The translations under genes and the position numbers were made by a program. Source: Chakrabartia godavariana (GTDB taxonomy: Bacteria; Pseudomonadota; Alphaproteobacteria; Sphingomonadales; Sphingomonadaceae). Taken from it: 64,000 nucleotides of DNA. How positions within the stretch are numbered: the stretch's first letter is position 1; each line of letters starts with the position of its first letter. This document shows, piece by piece, positions 37,612 through 46,856 of the stretch. The notes below the pieces were generated by a model. That model had not been told where the DNA came from. It did not search any database and worked only from the letters and a program-made list of their open reading frames with translations. Location: positions 1,054,501 through 1,118,500 of the forward strand of contig RKSN01000001.1 in assembly GCA_005518185.1 (NCBI GenBank), given 5' to 3'.

Positions 37612-38757
37612 ATGTCAACCGCCGCGATCATTGTTGCCGCAGGTAAAGGGGAACGCGCCGGATCGTCCCTGCCCAAGCAGTACGTTCCCATCGGCGGCAC
37701 CCCCGTTCTGGCCCATTCCATCGCCGCATTCGCCCGCCATCCCGGGATCGACCGGATCGTGGTTGTGATCGGCGACGGACAGCAAGCGCACGCCCGAGCT
37801 GCCCTTGAGGGCTTCTCCGTCGACGCCCTGGTGGTGGGCGGCGCGGAACGGCAGGATTCGGTTGCAGCGGGCCTCAGGGCGGCGGGCGGTGCCGACCTTG
37901 TCCTGATCCATGACGCCGCGCGACCATTTCTCCCCGCAGCCGTCATCGATCGCCTGCTTGACGCCCTTGCCTCGTCCGATGGCGCGGTGCCTGCGCTCCC
38001 CGTCGTGGACACGCTGGCGCGTGACGATGGCGCTCTGGGCGACGTGGTCGACCGCAACGGCCTCGTCCGCGTCCAGACCCCGCAGGCCTTCCGCACCCCC
38101 GCGCTTCGCGCAGCCCATGCGCAATGGACCGGCAATGCCGCAACTGATGACGCGCAGATGGTCCGCGCTGCGGGATTTCAGGTCGCTGTCGTCGAAGGCC
38201 ACACCATGCTTGAAAAGATCACCCGCCCGGCAGATTTCGATGAGGCCGAACGCCGCCTTTCCCATCGGATGATCGTGCGCACCGGCTCCGGCTATGACGT
38301 CCACCGGCTCGTTCAGGGCGGGGAACTGTGGTTGTGCGGCGTGCGACTGGACCACAGCCATGGCCTTTCGGGGCACAGCGATGCCGACGTTGCGCTCCAT
38401 GCGCTGACCGACGCGCTGCTCGGTGCGCTGGGCGATGGCGATATCGGATCACATTTCCCGCCCAGCGACCCGCAATGGCGCGGGGCGGCCTCACACCGCT
38501 TTGTCGAACATGCCGCATCGCTGATCGCCCGCGCCGGTGGACGCATCGATCATGTGGATGTCACGATCATCTGCGAGGCCCCCAAGATCGGTCCACATCG
38601 CGCCCAGATGCGGGGGGTGGTTGCCCAGATGCTCAACATTCCGGTGTCACGCGTCAGCATCAAGGCAACCACGACCGAGCGGCTTGGTTTTACCGGGCGC
38701 GGCGAAGGAATTGCGGCGCAGGCCATCGCCACCATCCGCCTGCCCGAGGAGGAATAG
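37612..38757 (+). CDS. ispDF: Bifunctional IspD/IspF isoprenoid synthesis enzyme
   Basis: A 381-residue fusion covering two steps of the non-mevalonate (MEP) pathway. Residues 1 to about 220 are IspD, with the CTP-binding loop [19 protein letters not shown]-like IHDAARPF, and VRVQTPQAF. From about residue 223 it is Isp[10 protein letters not shown] (metal-binding Asp and His), [28 protein letters not shown] and [13 protein letters not shown]. The fusion is common in alphaproteobacteria. The ATG at 37612 (MSTAAIIVA) is favoured over 37594. A secreted protein gene follows at once. Confidence 0.96.
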   Translation: MSTAAIIVAAGKGERAGSSLPKQYVPIGGTPVLAHSIAAFARHPGIDRIVVVIGDGQQAHARAALEGFSVDALVVGGAERQDSVAAGLRAAGGADLVLIHDAARPFLPAAVIDRLLDALASSDGAVPALPVVDTLARDDGALGDVVDRNGLVRVQTPQAFRTPALRAAHAQWTGNAATDDAQMVRAAGFQVAVVEGHTMLEKITRPADFDEAERRLSHRMIVRTGSGYDVHRLVQGGELWLCGVRLDHSHGLSGHSDADVALHALTDALLGALGDGDIGSHFPPSDPQWRGAASHRFVEHAASLIARAGGRIDHVDVTIICEAPKIGPHRAQMRGVVAQMLNIPVSRVSIKATTTERLGFTGRGEGIAAQAIATIRLPEEE

Positions 38758-38758
38758 G

Positions 38759-39337
38759 ATGCCAAAGACCATGTTCCGCTACGCTGCCGGACTTACGCTC
38801 GCGCTCGCCTTGCCCGCTGTTGCCACCGCGCAGACGGCCAAGCAGTGCCTGACGCCAAAGGAAGCACAGAGCCTCATTACCTTTGCGCTGCCGGATGTGA
38901 TCACCTCCGTCGGCGCCAAGTGCGCGCCAGCCATCGGGCCAGAGGCTTATCTTGCCAAGGCTGGTCCGGACCTAGCCGCCCGCTACCGCACGGCCGCCGC
39001 CCCCAACTGGCCGACGGCCAAGCAGGCGCTTCTGAAATTTGTCGACATGGACGCGGCTTTGCTGGCCAATTTGCCGGATGAGGCGCTCAAGGGCTTCTTC
39101 GGGGCCGGTGTGGCCACTGCAATCGTCAAGCAGGTCGATGCCGCCCAATGCGCCGATATTGACCGGATCATGAAGACGCTCGCCCCGCTTCCGCCCGAGA
39201 ATATGTCGCAGTTGGTTGGAATAATGCTTGAAATCGGAGCCCGACCAAAGGCACAGGCCGCCGCTGCCAAGGCAAAAGCACCCTTTTCCATCTGTCCCGC
39301 ATCCTCGGGCAGCGGGAAACCGGTCACAACAAAGTAG
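38759..39337 (+). CDS. Secreted hypothetical protein
   Basis: A 192-residue protein with a clear Sec signal peptide (MPKTMFRYAAGLTLALALP, cleavage expected after ATA-Q). The mature part is helical and contains three or four cysteines (QCL near the start, AKCAP, AQCAD, SICP) that could form disulfides in the periplasm. No family is recognised. A GAGGAGG ribosome site overlaps the end of ispDF and the start is 2 bases after its stop, so they are co-transcribed. pncC follows 6 bp later. Confidence 0.82.
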   Translation: MPKTMFRYAAGLTLALALPAVATAQTAKQCLTPKEAQSLITFALPDVITSVGAKCAPAIGPEAYLAKAGPDLAARYRTAAAPNWPTAKQALLKFVDMDAALLANLPDEALKGFFGAGVATAIVKQVDAAQCADIDRIMKTLAPLPPENMSQLVGIMLEIGARPKAQAAAAKAKAPFSICPASSGSGKPVTTK

Positions 39338-39343
39338 TCGGAC

Positions 39344-39856
39344 ATGGAAGACGCCCTCCCCGTTGAACTGATCGAAGCCGCGCGGCGTGTCATCGCCGAA
39401 AACCGCGCGAAAGGCCGCCGTGTGGCGGTTGCAGAGAGCTGCACGGGCGGTCTTGTGTCAGCCGCGCTCACCTCCATTGCGGGGTCGTCCGATGTCTTTG
39501 AGGTGGGCTTCGTCACCTATTCCAACGACGCGAAGATGAGCGCGCTGGGCGTCGATTCGAACATTCTGGAAACCTTTGGTGCCGTTTCGATCGCAACCGC
39601 ATGGTCGATGGCGCAGGGCACGCTCGATCATTCGACGGCTGATGTCTCGGTTTCCATCACAGGCATTGCCGGGCCGGATGGCGGATCGGCAAAGAAGCCG
39701 GTGGGCACCGTCGTGTTCGCCCGCGCGCGCCGCGGCGCTGATCCCGAAGACGTGATTGCCGACATCAAATATTTCGGCGATCTGGGCCGCGGGCCAATCC
39801 GCGTTCAGGCGGCGCTCGTTGCCCTTGAACTGCTGCTGCCCGGCGCGGAACTGTAA
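39344..39856 (+). CDS. pncC: CinA-family nicotinamide-nucleotide amidohydrolase
   Basis: A 170-residue CinA C-terminal domain protein. The catalytic motif VAVAESCTGGLVSAAL is at about residues 27-42, with SVSITGIAGPDGGSAKKPVGTV later. The family deamidates nicotinamide mononucleotide to nicotinic acid mononucleotide in NAD recycling. The MoCF-like N-terminal domain of full CinA is absent, which is normal for PncC. Its 3' end overlaps the convergent coq10-like gene by 52 bp. Confidence 0.92.
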   Translation: MEDALPVELIEAARRVIAENRAKGRRVAVAESCTGGLVSAALTSIAGSSDVFEVGFVTYSNDAKMSALGVDSNILETFGAVSIATAWSMAQGTLDHSTADVSVSITGIAGPDGGSAKKPVGTVVFARARRGADPEDVIADIKYFGDLGRGPIRVQAALVALELLLPGAEL

Positions 39857-40278
39857 AGCGCGGCCGCGCGCGTTTCGAACGCGTCAGTCATCTTGTGCAG
39901 CGCGCGTTCGAACACCTGTCCTGCCAGCGCCTCGAAAATCCGGGACTTGAACTGAAAGTCGACCATGAAGCCGACGGCGCACCCGCCTTCGGGCAGGTCG
40001 CGGAACGTCCATTCATTGTGCAGATATTTCATCGGCCCATCGAGATAATCGACGGTAATCTGGTGCGGCCGGGACTTGACCACGCGGGACGTGAACGTCT
40101 CCTTGATCGCCTTGAACCCGACAAGGAGGTCCGCCACCATCTCGGTCTCGGAGTTGGACCTGACGCGGACACCGCTCACCCAGGGCAAGAACTCCCCATA
40201 GCGCGCGACATCGGCGACGAGCGCATACATCTGCTCCGCGCTCCACGGGAGCGTGCGGGTCTCGCTATGCCTTGGCAT
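39805..40278 (-). CDS. COQ10/RatA-like SRPBCC-fold protein
   Basis: A 157-residue START-like lipid-binding protein. The N-terminus ([32 protein letters not shown]) and the [30 protein letters not shown] segment match the ubiquinone-binding COQ10 family, also called RatA-like. It is expected to bind or deliver coenzyme Q for respiration. The toxin RatA label given to an E. coli relative is less likely here. The start lies 14 bp inside the end of lipA, so they are probably co-expressed, and lipA-coq10 adjacency is common in alphaproteobacteria. The C-terminal Ser/Ala-rich tail lies antisense to the end of pncC. Confidence 0.88.
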   Translation of the reverse strand: MPRHSETRTLPWSAEQMYALVADVARYGEFLPWVSGVRVRSNSETEMVADLLVGFKAIKETFTSRVVKSRPHQITVDYLDGPMKYLHNEWTFRDLPEGGCAVGFMVDFQFKSRIFEALAGQVFERALHKMTDAFETRAAALYSSAPGSSSSRATSAA

Positions 40279-41182
40279 TGGCCAATTGGGCCGCGCGGGC
40301 ATCGCGCATGGCGGCAAAGTCTCGGTCGGCGTGATAGCTGGACCGGGTCAGCGGCGAGGACGCCACCAGGAGGAACCCCTTGGCTCGTGCAATCGCGGCG
40401 TACGCGTCAAAAGTCTGCGGTGTGATATAGTCCATCACCTTCGCATGTTTGGGCGTCGGCTGAAGATACTGACCGATCGTCAGGAAATCGATGTCGGCGG
40501 ACCGCATGTCGTCCATCACCTGATGCACTTCGAGGCGTTCTTCACCCAGACCGACCATGATGCCCGATTTGGTAAAGATGGTCGGATCATGCCGCTTCAC
40601 CGTTTCCAGCAGGCGCAGCGACGCATAATAACGCGCACCGGGGCGGATCATCGGGTAAAGGCGCGGCACGGTTTCCAGATTGTGATTGTAGACGTCGGGA
40701 CGCGCGGCGACGATGGATTCGACCGCGGCCTGCATCTTGTTCCGGAAATCAGGCGTCAGGATCTCGATGGTCGTCTCGGGCGTGGTCCGCCGCAGCGCCT
40801 CGATCACCTTCACGAACTGGGACGCGCCGCCATCCGGCAGGTCATCGCGGTCCACCGAAGTGATGACGATGTGCTTCAGGCCCATTTCGGCGGCGGCATC
40901 GGCCAGGTTCTGCGGCTCGTTGCGGTCAACCGGGCGCGGCATGCCGGTCTTCACATTGCAGAAGGCGCAAGCGCGCGTGCACACGTCGCCGAGGATCATC
41001 ACCGTGGCGTGCTTCTTGGTCCAGCATTCACCTATGTTAGGACAAGCGGCCTCTTCGCACACGGTATTGAGGGACTTTGCGCGCATCAGCGCCTTGGTCT
41101 CGGCAAAACCGACCGAAGTCGGCGCCTTCACGCGGATCCAGTCCGGCTTGCGGACACGTTCGGCTTGAGCAGGAACAGTCAT
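40265..41182 (-). CDS. lipA: Lipoyl synthase
   Basis: A 305-residue radical-SAM enzyme that inserts two sulfurs into octanoyl-lysine of 2-oxoacid dehydrogenases and the glycine cleavage H protein. The auxiliary cluster motif CxxxxCxxxxxC is seen as [12 protein letters not shown] (about residues 45-56) and the radical-SAM motif CxxxCxxC as CTRACAFC. The C-terminal conserved Ser lies in [11 protein letters not shown]. The ATG at 41182 ([10 protein letters not shown]) is chosen over 41218. It is divergent from the carbonic anhydrase gene over 80 bp. Confidence 0.97.
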   Translation of the reverse strand: MTVPAQAERVRKPDWIRVKAPTSVGFAETKALMRAKSLNTVCEEAACPNIGECWTKKHATVMILGDVCTRACAFCNVKTGMPRPVDRNEPQNLADAAAEMGLKHIVITSVDRDDLPDGGASQFVKVIEALRRTTPETTIEILTPDFRNKMQAAVESIVAARPDVYNHNLETVPRLYPMIRPGARYYASLRLLETVKRHDPTIFTKSGIMVGLGEERLEVHQVMDDMRSADIDFLTIGQYLQPTPKHAKVMDYITPQTFDAYAAIARAKGFLLVASSPLTRSSYHADRDFAAMRDARAAQLANAKA

Positions 41183-41262
41183 GCGCCCGCCTCTACTCCC
41201 CCGTTCGACACTTGCCAACCTTGGGAACGCTGGCTAGCGCGCAACCACCTGAGGAGATTGTC

Positions 41263-41886
41263 ATGCCCGAGTTCAAGGCCCTGATTGAAGGGTATCTCCG
41301 CTTCCGTGCGGACGCCTATCGCCAGCAAAAGGCCCGGTATGACTCGCTCGCCAATGATGGCCAGTCTCCGCCGGTCATGGTCATTTCCTGCTGCGACAGC
41401 CGCGTCGACCCGGCCACCATCTTCGACACCGTCCCCGGACAGGTTTTTGCCCTGCGCAACGTCGCCAATCTTGTGCCGCCGTTTGAAATGGGCGGCGGCC
41501 TCCACGGCGCCTCGGCAGCGATCGAATTCGGTGTGCTCGGTCTTGAGGTCAAGCACATCGTCGTCCTTGGCCATGGCCAGTGCGGCGGCATCAAGGCCGC
41601 GCTTGCGGACTCGCATCCCGGCTCTGGCAACAACATCTTCATCGACAACTGGATGGGGATCGTCCGCTCCGCCCGCGATGACGTCGTCGCCCGCGCGCCC
41701 GAAGACCCGCAGCGCGCGCTGGAATGGGAAGCGATCAAGGTCAGCCTGGCCAATCTGCGGACCTTCCCCTTCATTGCCGAACGCGAGGCGGCGGGGCAGC
41801 TCAAGCTCCACGGCGCATGGTTCGCGATCGCCGAGGGAGACCTTTACGTGCTCGATGAGGAAGACGGGGACTTCGCACTCGCGTGA
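41263..41886 (+). CDS. Beta-class carbonic anhydrase
   Basis: A 207-residue zinc enzyme interconverting CO2 and bicarbonate. The metal ligands and catalytic dyad are visible: Cys and Asp-Arg in SCCDSRVDP (about residues 43-51) and His-x-x-Cys in LGHGQCGGIKAAL (about residues 103-115). GQVFALRNVANLVPP is the family segment between them. A GAGGAG site precedes the ATG. Its stop overlaps the GTG start of the FMN-binding protein gene, so the two are coupled. Confidence 0.95.
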   Translation: MPEFKALIEGYLRFRADAYRQQKARYDSLANDGQSPPVMVISCCDSRVDPATIFDTVPGQVFALRNVANLVPPFEMGGGLHGASAAIEFGVLGLEVKHIVVLGHGQCGGIKAALADSHPGSGNNIFIDNWMGIVRSARDDVVARAPEDPQRALEWEAIKVSLANLRTFPFIAEREAAGQLKLHGAWFAIAEGDLYVLDEEDGDFALA

Positions 41887-42491
41887 CAAACCGGGGCGCG
41901 CTTCCAGATCTGGATCAGGTTCTCGCCGATGCCAAGGCGCGCTGGCTGTGTGCCGTGCGCGACCGGCACAGCCCGTTCCACACGCCCGTCGTCTGTTCGG
42001 CACAGGATGCCGTCGCCCATCCCCGGATCATGGTGCTGCGCGACGTTCAGGAAGGCTGCACAGCCCTGCGGTTCCACACCGATGCGCGGTCGGCCAAGAC
42101 GGCGCACATTGGCGCCGGCGCGCCTGTCACCGTCCTTGGCTATGACCCGGAGGCCCGCATCCAGCTGACGCTGCGCGGCATGGGCCGCATCGAAACCGAT
42201 GGCGCCGCCGCGGATGCCGCTTGGGCCGCTTCAGCCCCCTCGAGCCGCCGCTGCTACCTCGCCGCCTTTGCGCCCGGCACGGAAGCCGCCTCGCCCACCA
42301 GCGGCCTGCCCGATCATCTGCTGAACCGGGCGCCCACCGCCGCCGAAAGCGAAGCAGGACGGCCGAACTTCGCCATCGTGATGATCGAGGCGCTGGAGAT
42401 GGAATGGCTGAAGCTGACCAGCTGCGGCAATCAGCGTGCCCGCTTCCGGCGCGACGACGATATTTGGCACGGCCAGTGGATCACCCCCTGA
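41883..42491 (+). CDS. Pyridoxamine 5'-phosphate oxidase-fold FMN-binding protein
   Basis: A 202-residue split-barrel protein of the PNPOx superfamily. RIMVLRDVQEGCTALRFHTDARSAKTAHI is the FMN-binding block shared with PdxH, and NFAIVMIEALEMEWLKL is a second conserved strand. It lacks the C-terminal WRG-type dimerisation domain of true PdxH, so it is probably the Alr4036-like group rather than the pyridoxal phosphate enzyme. Start GTG at 41883 overlaps the carbonic anhydrase stop. Function is not known beyond flavin binding. Confidence 0.82.
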   Translation: MTNRGALPDLDQVLADAKARWLCAVRDRHSPFHTPVVCSAQDAVAHPRIMVLRDVQEGCTALRFHTDARSAKTAHIGAGAPVTVLGYDPEARIQLTLRGMGRIETDGAAADAAWAASAPSSRRCYLAAFAPGTEAASPTSGLPDHLLNRAPTAAESEAGRPNFAIVMIEALEMEWLKLTSCGNQRARFRRDDDIWHGQWITP

Positions 42492-42527
42492 CCTGACCGT
42501 TTACCGGGTGTTCCGCCGGTGCTGGGA

Positions 42528-42563
42528 ACGGGCCTATCCTCTCTTCTTGGAGATCAGGCCCGT
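42528..42563. terminator. Possible bidirectional terminator between convergent genes
   Basis: ACGGGCCT (42528-42535) and AGGCCCGT (42556-42563) form a perfect 8-bp stem with a 20-nt loop that holds further TCTC/GAGA pairing. It lies between the convergent FMN-protein and ettA stops. There is no good U-tract on either side. Confidence 0.45.
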
Positions 42564-42581
42564 CCTGCGGCGTCTATTGGG

Positions 42582-44255
42582 TTAGCGCGTCAGCTTCTTG
42601 TAAGCGAGACGCGTCGGACGGTCGGCGGCGTCACCCAGACGACGGCGTTTGTCCTCTTCATAGGCCGCGAAGTTGCCTTCGAACCATTCGACGTGGCTGT
42701 TGCCTTCAAACGCAAGGATGTGCGTTGCCAGACGGTCGAGGAAGAAGCGGTCGTGGCTGATGACCACGGCGCAGCCCGCGAAGTTTTCGATCGCATCTTC
42801 AAGCGCCGCCAGCGTTTCGACGTCGAGATCGTTCGTCGGTTCGTCGAGCAGCAGCACGTTGCCGCCGCGCTTCAGCATTTTGGCCATGTGGACGCGGTTG
42901 CGTTCCCCGCCCGAAAGCTTGCCGACGTTCTTCTGCTGATCCTGACCCTTGAAGTTGAACGCGCCCACATAGGCACGCGTCGACATGTCGTGGCCGTTGA
43001 CCTTCACATAATCGAGACCGTCCGAGACTTCTTCCCAGACGTTCTTCGACGCGTCGAGGTGATCGCGGCTCTGGTCGACATAGCCGAGACGCACGGTCTC
43101 CCCGATCTCGATCGTGCCGCTGTCGGGCGTTTCCTGACCGGTTATGAGCTTGAACAGCGTGGACTTACCCGCACCGTTGGGCCCGATAACGCCGACAATG
43201 CCGCCCGGCGGCAGCATGAAGGACAGGTCTTCGAATAGGAGCTTGTCGCCATAAGCCTTTGAAATGCCTCTGGCTTCAATGACCTTGCCACCCAGACGCT
43301 CCGGCACCTGAATGACGATCTGCGCCTTACCGGGCGTGCGGTTTTCCTGGCTCGCGACGAGCTGTTCGAACTTGGAGATACGCGCCTTGGACTTGGTCTG
43401 GCGGCCCTTGGGCCCCTGCCGGATCCACTCAAGTTCTTCCTTGATCGCTTTCTGGCGGCCGGAATCCTCGCGGTCTTCCTGCTCAAGGCGCTTGGCCTTC
43501 TTCTCCAGATAGGTCGAGTAATTGCCTTCGTACGGGAAGTACTTCCCGCGATCGAGCTCAAGGATCCAGTCGACGACCGTGTCGAGGAAATAGCGATCGT
43601 GGGTGATCATCAGCACCGCACCCGCATATTCCTTGAGATGGTTTTCGAGCCACTCGACGCTTTCGGCATCAAGGTGGTTGGTCGGTTCGTCGAGCAGCAG
43701 GATCGACGGCTTCTGCAACAGCAGGCGGGTGAGCGCGACGCGGCGCTTTTCGCCGCCCGACAGGTTTTCGACCGACCAGTCCGACGGCGGGCAGCGCAGC
43801 GCTTCCATCGCGATTTCCAGCTGGTTGTCGAGCGTCCAGCCATCGACTGCGTCGATGCGTTCCTGAAGCGTGCCCATTTCTTCCATCAGCGCGTCGAAAT
43901 CGGCGTCGGGCTCCGCCATCAGGGCGGAGATTTCGTTGTAGCGGTCGACCATGTCCGCAGTCTCCCGCGCGCCGTCCTTGACGTTTTCAAGGACGTTCTT
44001 GGTCGGGTCGAGCTGGGGTTCCTGCTCAAGATAGCCGATGGTGATGTTCTCGCCCGGCCAGGCTTCGCCCGTGAAATCGGTGTCGATGCCAGCCATGATC
44101 TTGATCAGCGTGGATTTACCGGCACCGTTGGGGCCGACGATGCCGATCTTGGCACCCTGATAGAATTGCAGGTTGATGTTGCTCAGCACCGGTTTTTGCG
44201 CACCGGGGAAAGACTTGGTCATGTCCTTCATGACAAAGGCATATTGCGCGGCCAT
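42582..44255 (-). CDS. ettA: Energy-dependent translational throttle protein EttA (ABC-F)
   Basis: A 557-residue ABC-F ATPase with two nucleotide-binding domains and no membrane part. Walker A motifs are GPNGAGKSTL in both halves, the signature motifs are LSGGEKRRVAL and LSGGERNRVHM, and Walker B is followed by LLLDEPTN in each. The linker between domains (about residues 245-325) is charged and helical. EttA binds the ribosomal E site and gates elongation according to ATP/ADP ratio. The length matches E. coli EttA and the ATG at 44255 (MAAQYAFVM) is family-typical. Confidence 0.96.
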   Translation of the reverse strand: MAAQYAFVMKDMTKSFPGAQKPVLSNINLQFYQGAKIGIVGPNGAGKSTLIKIMAGIDTDFTGEAWPGENITIGYLEQEPQLDPTKNVLENVKDGARETADMVDRYNEISALMAEPDADFDALMEEMGTLQERIDAVDGWTLDNQLEIAMEALRCPPSDWSVENLSGGEKRRVALTRLLLQKPSILLLDEPTNHLDAESVEWLENHLKEYAGAVLMITHDRYFLDTVVDWILELDRGKYFPYEGNYSTYLEKKAKRLEQEDREDSGRQKAIKEELEWIRQGPKGRQTKSKARISKFEQLVASQENRTPGKAQIVIQVPERLGGKVIEARGISKAYGDKLLFEDLSFMLPPGGIVGVIGPNGAGKSTLFKLITGQETPDSGTIEIGETVRLGYVDQSRDHLDASKNVWEEVSDGLDYVKVNGHDMSTRAYVGAFNFKGQDQQKNVGKLSGGERNRVHMAKMLKRGGNVLLLDEPTNDLDVETLAALEDAIENFAGCAVVISHDRFFLDRLATHILAFEGNSHVEWFEGNFAAYEEDKRRRLGDAADRPTRLAYKKLTR

Positions 44256-44355
44256 GGGTCGTTTCTCTCGTCTATGGGCTGTGGGATTTGACGCGGCACT
44301 AGCCCAGCGAAACGGCGTTGGCAAACCCGCAGCGACGGGCTAGCCAAGCAAAACG

Positions 44356-44580
44356 ATGAAAAAGCGCCTCCTCATCCCCGTCGTCGCCCTCTCTCTCCTT
44401 TCGGCCTGCGACAGCGCGCCCAAGGCCAGCGACAGCGAGACCGAACAGGCCATTGCCAAGCGCGCGGCGGACATCCGGAACGATACGGACGCCGAGATCA
44501 ATCGCCAGATTGCGGACATTGATGCCGCCGCCAATGCCGAAGGCGCACGCATCCCGACCGACGAGACCAACGCCCAATAG
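44356..44580 (+). CDS. Small lipoprotein
   Basis: A 74-residue protein with a lipoprotein signal peptide: a basic start (MKKR), a hydrophobic core and the lipobox LLSAC, so Cys18 is predicted to be lipidated. The mature 57 residues are highly charged and helical (ETEQAIAKRAADIRNDTDAEINRQIADID) and have no recognised domain. It stands alone between divergent ettA and the chemoreceptor gene. Function is unknown; it may be an outer-membrane or periplasmic lipoprotein. Confidence 0.78.
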   Translation: MKKRLLIPVVALSLLSACDSAPKASDSETEQAIAKRAADIRNDTDAEINRQIADIDAAANAEGARIPTDETNAQ

Positions 44581-44697
44581 CCGCCCCTTGGCGCTTCTTC
44601 GCTAAATCATTGCGCTTCGCTGCCGTTTCTTAACCGGTAGGCGACCCCGTGCGGTGCGTCGCTGCACAGTTTTCTGCGGTGAAGGAGCGAAGCAGAC

Positions 44698-46548
44698 ATG
44701 AAGATTCAACGCATCAGCCAGATCGGTGCAGGCGTGATGGGCGGGCTTTTCGCCCTTGCAATTGGCATTGGCGCGTATGACGTGAACTACATCCGCATCG
44801 GCGGCACGCTGCACGACCGCGAACAGGCGGCCGCAGATTTGCTTTCAGATACCATGCCTCCGCCCTTGGACGTCTCTGAAGGTTACCTCGTTGCAACGCG
44901 CGTCATTCTTGGGAACGTCTCCAACCGTGAAGCTACGAAGCAGCTCCGCGAAAAGGCGCAGGCATTCAAAGAGCGGCGAGGCTTCTGGGACAAGAACGAG
45001 CATATTTCCAAAGACATCCAGGACGAGTTTCAGCAGAAGATTCTGCCGACCGGTGATCGTTTCTGGAGTGAGGTGGAAGACAATTTTGTTCCGGCAGTTG
45101 AAGCAGGCAATACCGATGCGGCTAAGGCAAGTTTTGCCCGCCTCACCCGGCTCGAGGATGAGAACACCGCGTCGGTGACACGTGCGGTTGACGATCTTCT
45201 GAAGGAAGATGACACTATCGAAGGCGAGGCGTCTTCTGCCGTCATCAGCGCGTCGATCCAACTCGGCCTGATCATGCTGCTCCTCGCTGGCGCCGTGAGT
45301 GCCGCGGTCTGGTTCCTGATGCGCAAGATCCTCGCCCCCACCAATGGCATGATTGCCGTCATGGATAAGATGACCGGTGGCAACTACGACGTCGCCATTC
45401 TCGGCAAGGACCGTGAGGACGAGATTGGCGACATGGCGCGCTCGATCGAAGTCTTCCGCGTTGCCGCCAAGGAACGTCAGGAAGATGAAGCCGCCCAGCG
45501 GATCGTCGTGGCCGAACTGGCCAGCGGTCTGAAGGCAATTGCCGATGGCAATCTGACGCACCGCATCACCGTCCAGTTTGCGCCGAAATATGACTCGCTG
45601 CGCGGCGACTTCAACGATGCCGTGGAGGAACTGAACAGCGTTGTTGGTCGCGTCGCGCGCTCGGCGACAAGCGTCAACACCGGCTCGACCGAAATCAGCA
45701 CAGCCGCCGACGATCTGGCGCGCCGCACCGAACAGCAGGCGGCCTCGCTCGAGGAAACTGCGGCTGCCATGAATGAAGTGACCCAGTCGGTCCGCAGCGC
45801 CTCTGAAAACGCCCGCACCGCCAATCAGGCCGTTGGTCAGGCGATGGACGAAGCCACCAATGGCGGCAAGGTCGTCGGCGAGGCCGTGACTGCCATGGGC
45901 GACATCGAAAAGTCGGCGCAGGAAATCTCGCAGATCATCAACGTGATCGACGGCATCGCCTTCCAGACCAACCTCCTTGCCCTCAACGCGGGCGTCGAAG
46001 CGGCACGCGCCGGGGACGCCGGCAAGGGCTTCGCGGTCGTCGCCAATGAAGTGCGTGCCCTCGCTCAGCGCTCGGCGGATGCGGCCAAGGACATCAAGCA
46101 GCTCATCACCGAATCGAACGTTCAGGTCGAAAAGGGCGTCAGCCTGGTCGGCAAGACCGGCGATATGCTCGCCCGTATCGGCGAACAGGTGGAACAGATC
46201 AGCGGTCTTGTGTCCGGCATCTCGGCGGCGGCCGAAAGCCAGGCGGCCAGCCTGCAGCAGATCAACATCGCGGTTGGCGACATGGACAAGATGACGCAGC
46301 AGAACGCAGCGATGGTCGAAGAAAGCACGGCAGCATCGCGCAGTCTTGCTGGCGAGGCGTCCGAACTGGCCGAACTGGTCGCCCGCTTCCGCACCTCGCT
46401 GTCCGAAGAAGTGTCGCGTTCCACGGCGCGTGCCCCGGCAGCCGCTTCGGTTGCCCGCATCAAGCCCGCCCCCCGCAAGGCGGCGCGCGTGGTCGGCAAC
46501 CTCGCCGTCAAGCAGGACCTGGCCGACGAAGACTGGTCGGAATTCTGA
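44698..46548 (+). CDS. Methyl-accepting chemotaxis protein
   Basis: A 616-residue chemoreceptor. TM1 is at about residues 10-27, a periplasmic helical sensor follows, and TM2 is at about 181-205. Then come a HAMP domain (to about residue 262) and the cytoplasmic signalling helices with the hairpin IAFQTNLLALNAGVEAARAG. The QQAASLEETAAAMNE region holds methylation-type Gln/Glu sites. The last five residues, DWSEF, resemble the CheR/CheB-tethering pentapeptide (NWETF, DWEEF). It is first in the che cluster, with GAAGGAG upstream, so it is probably the cluster's dedicated receptor. Confidence 0.95.
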   Translation: MKIQRISQIGAGVMGGLFALAIGIGAYDVNYIRIGGTLHDREQAAADLLSDTMPPPLDVSEGYLVATRVILGNVSNREATKQLREKAQAFKERRGFWDKNEHISKDIQDEFQQKILPTGDRFWSEVEDNFVPAVEAGNTDAAKASFARLTRLEDENTASVTRAVDDLLKEDDTIEGEASSAVISASIQLGLIMLLLAGAVSAAVWFLMRKILAPTNGMIAVMDKMTGGNYDVAILGKDREDEIGDMARSIEVFRVAAKERQEDEAAQRIVVAELASGLKAIADGNLTHRITVQFAPKYDSLRGDFNDAVEELNSVVGRVARSATSVNTGSTEISTAADDLARRTEQQAASLEETAAAMNEVTQSVRSASENARTANQAVGQAMDEATNGGKVVGEAVTAMGDIEKSAQEISQIINVIDGIAFQTNLLALNAGVEAARAGDAGKGFAVVANEVRALAQRSADAAKDIKQLITESNVQVEKGVSLVGKTGDMLARIGEQVEQISGLVSGISAAAESQAASLQQINIAVGDMDKMTQQNAAMVEESTAASRSLAGEASELAELVARFRTSLSEEVSRSTARAPAAASVARIKPAPRKAARVVGNLAVKQDLADEDWSEF

Positions 46549-46571
46549 TACGCTGAATTCGGGGAAACGGC

Positions 46572-46856
46572 ATGACGACCATCAGCTTGCCCACGGCGAT
46601 TGACCGCCGCGCAGTGTCCGGCCTCACGGTCGAGATCTCCGATGCCCTGGCCAAGGGCGGTGCGCTCAAGCTGGACGGCAGTGCCGTCCAGCTGGTGGGC
46701 CAGATCGGGCTGCAACTGCTCCTTGCCGCCCGCAAGACGGCATCCGGGCGCGACGCCCGACTGTCCATCGAGACCCCGAGCGACGCCATCCTGACCGCCG
46801 CAAAGATTTCCGGCACCACAGACTTGCTCGGATTGGACACCCACGATGCAGCATGA
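46572..46856 (+). CDS. STAS-domain protein (CheS/CheX-like position)
   Basis: A 94-residue single STAS domain. The fold is suggested by a central LKLDGSAVQLVGQIGLQLLL segment, matching the beta-strand/helix of SpoIIAA-like proteins, but the phosphorylated Ser of DSSGL is replaced (GQIGL), so kinase-phosphatase switching is unlikely. Its place between the receptor and cheA matches small proteins such as CheX in Caulobacter and CheS in Sinorhizobium, the latter known to act with CheA on signal termination. Its stop overlaps the cheA start by 11 bp, so the two are coupled. Confidence 0.82.
   Translation: MTTISLPTAIDRRAVSGLTVEISDALAKGGALKLDGSAVQLVGQIGLQLLLAARKTASGRDARLSIETPSDAILTAAKISGTTDLLGLDTHDAA

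Noticed and set aside
41883-42491. pdxH (pyridoxal phosphate synthesis)
   Set aside because: The FMN-binding block is present but the C-terminal PdxH dimerisation region is not recognisable, so a specific pdxH label is not supported.
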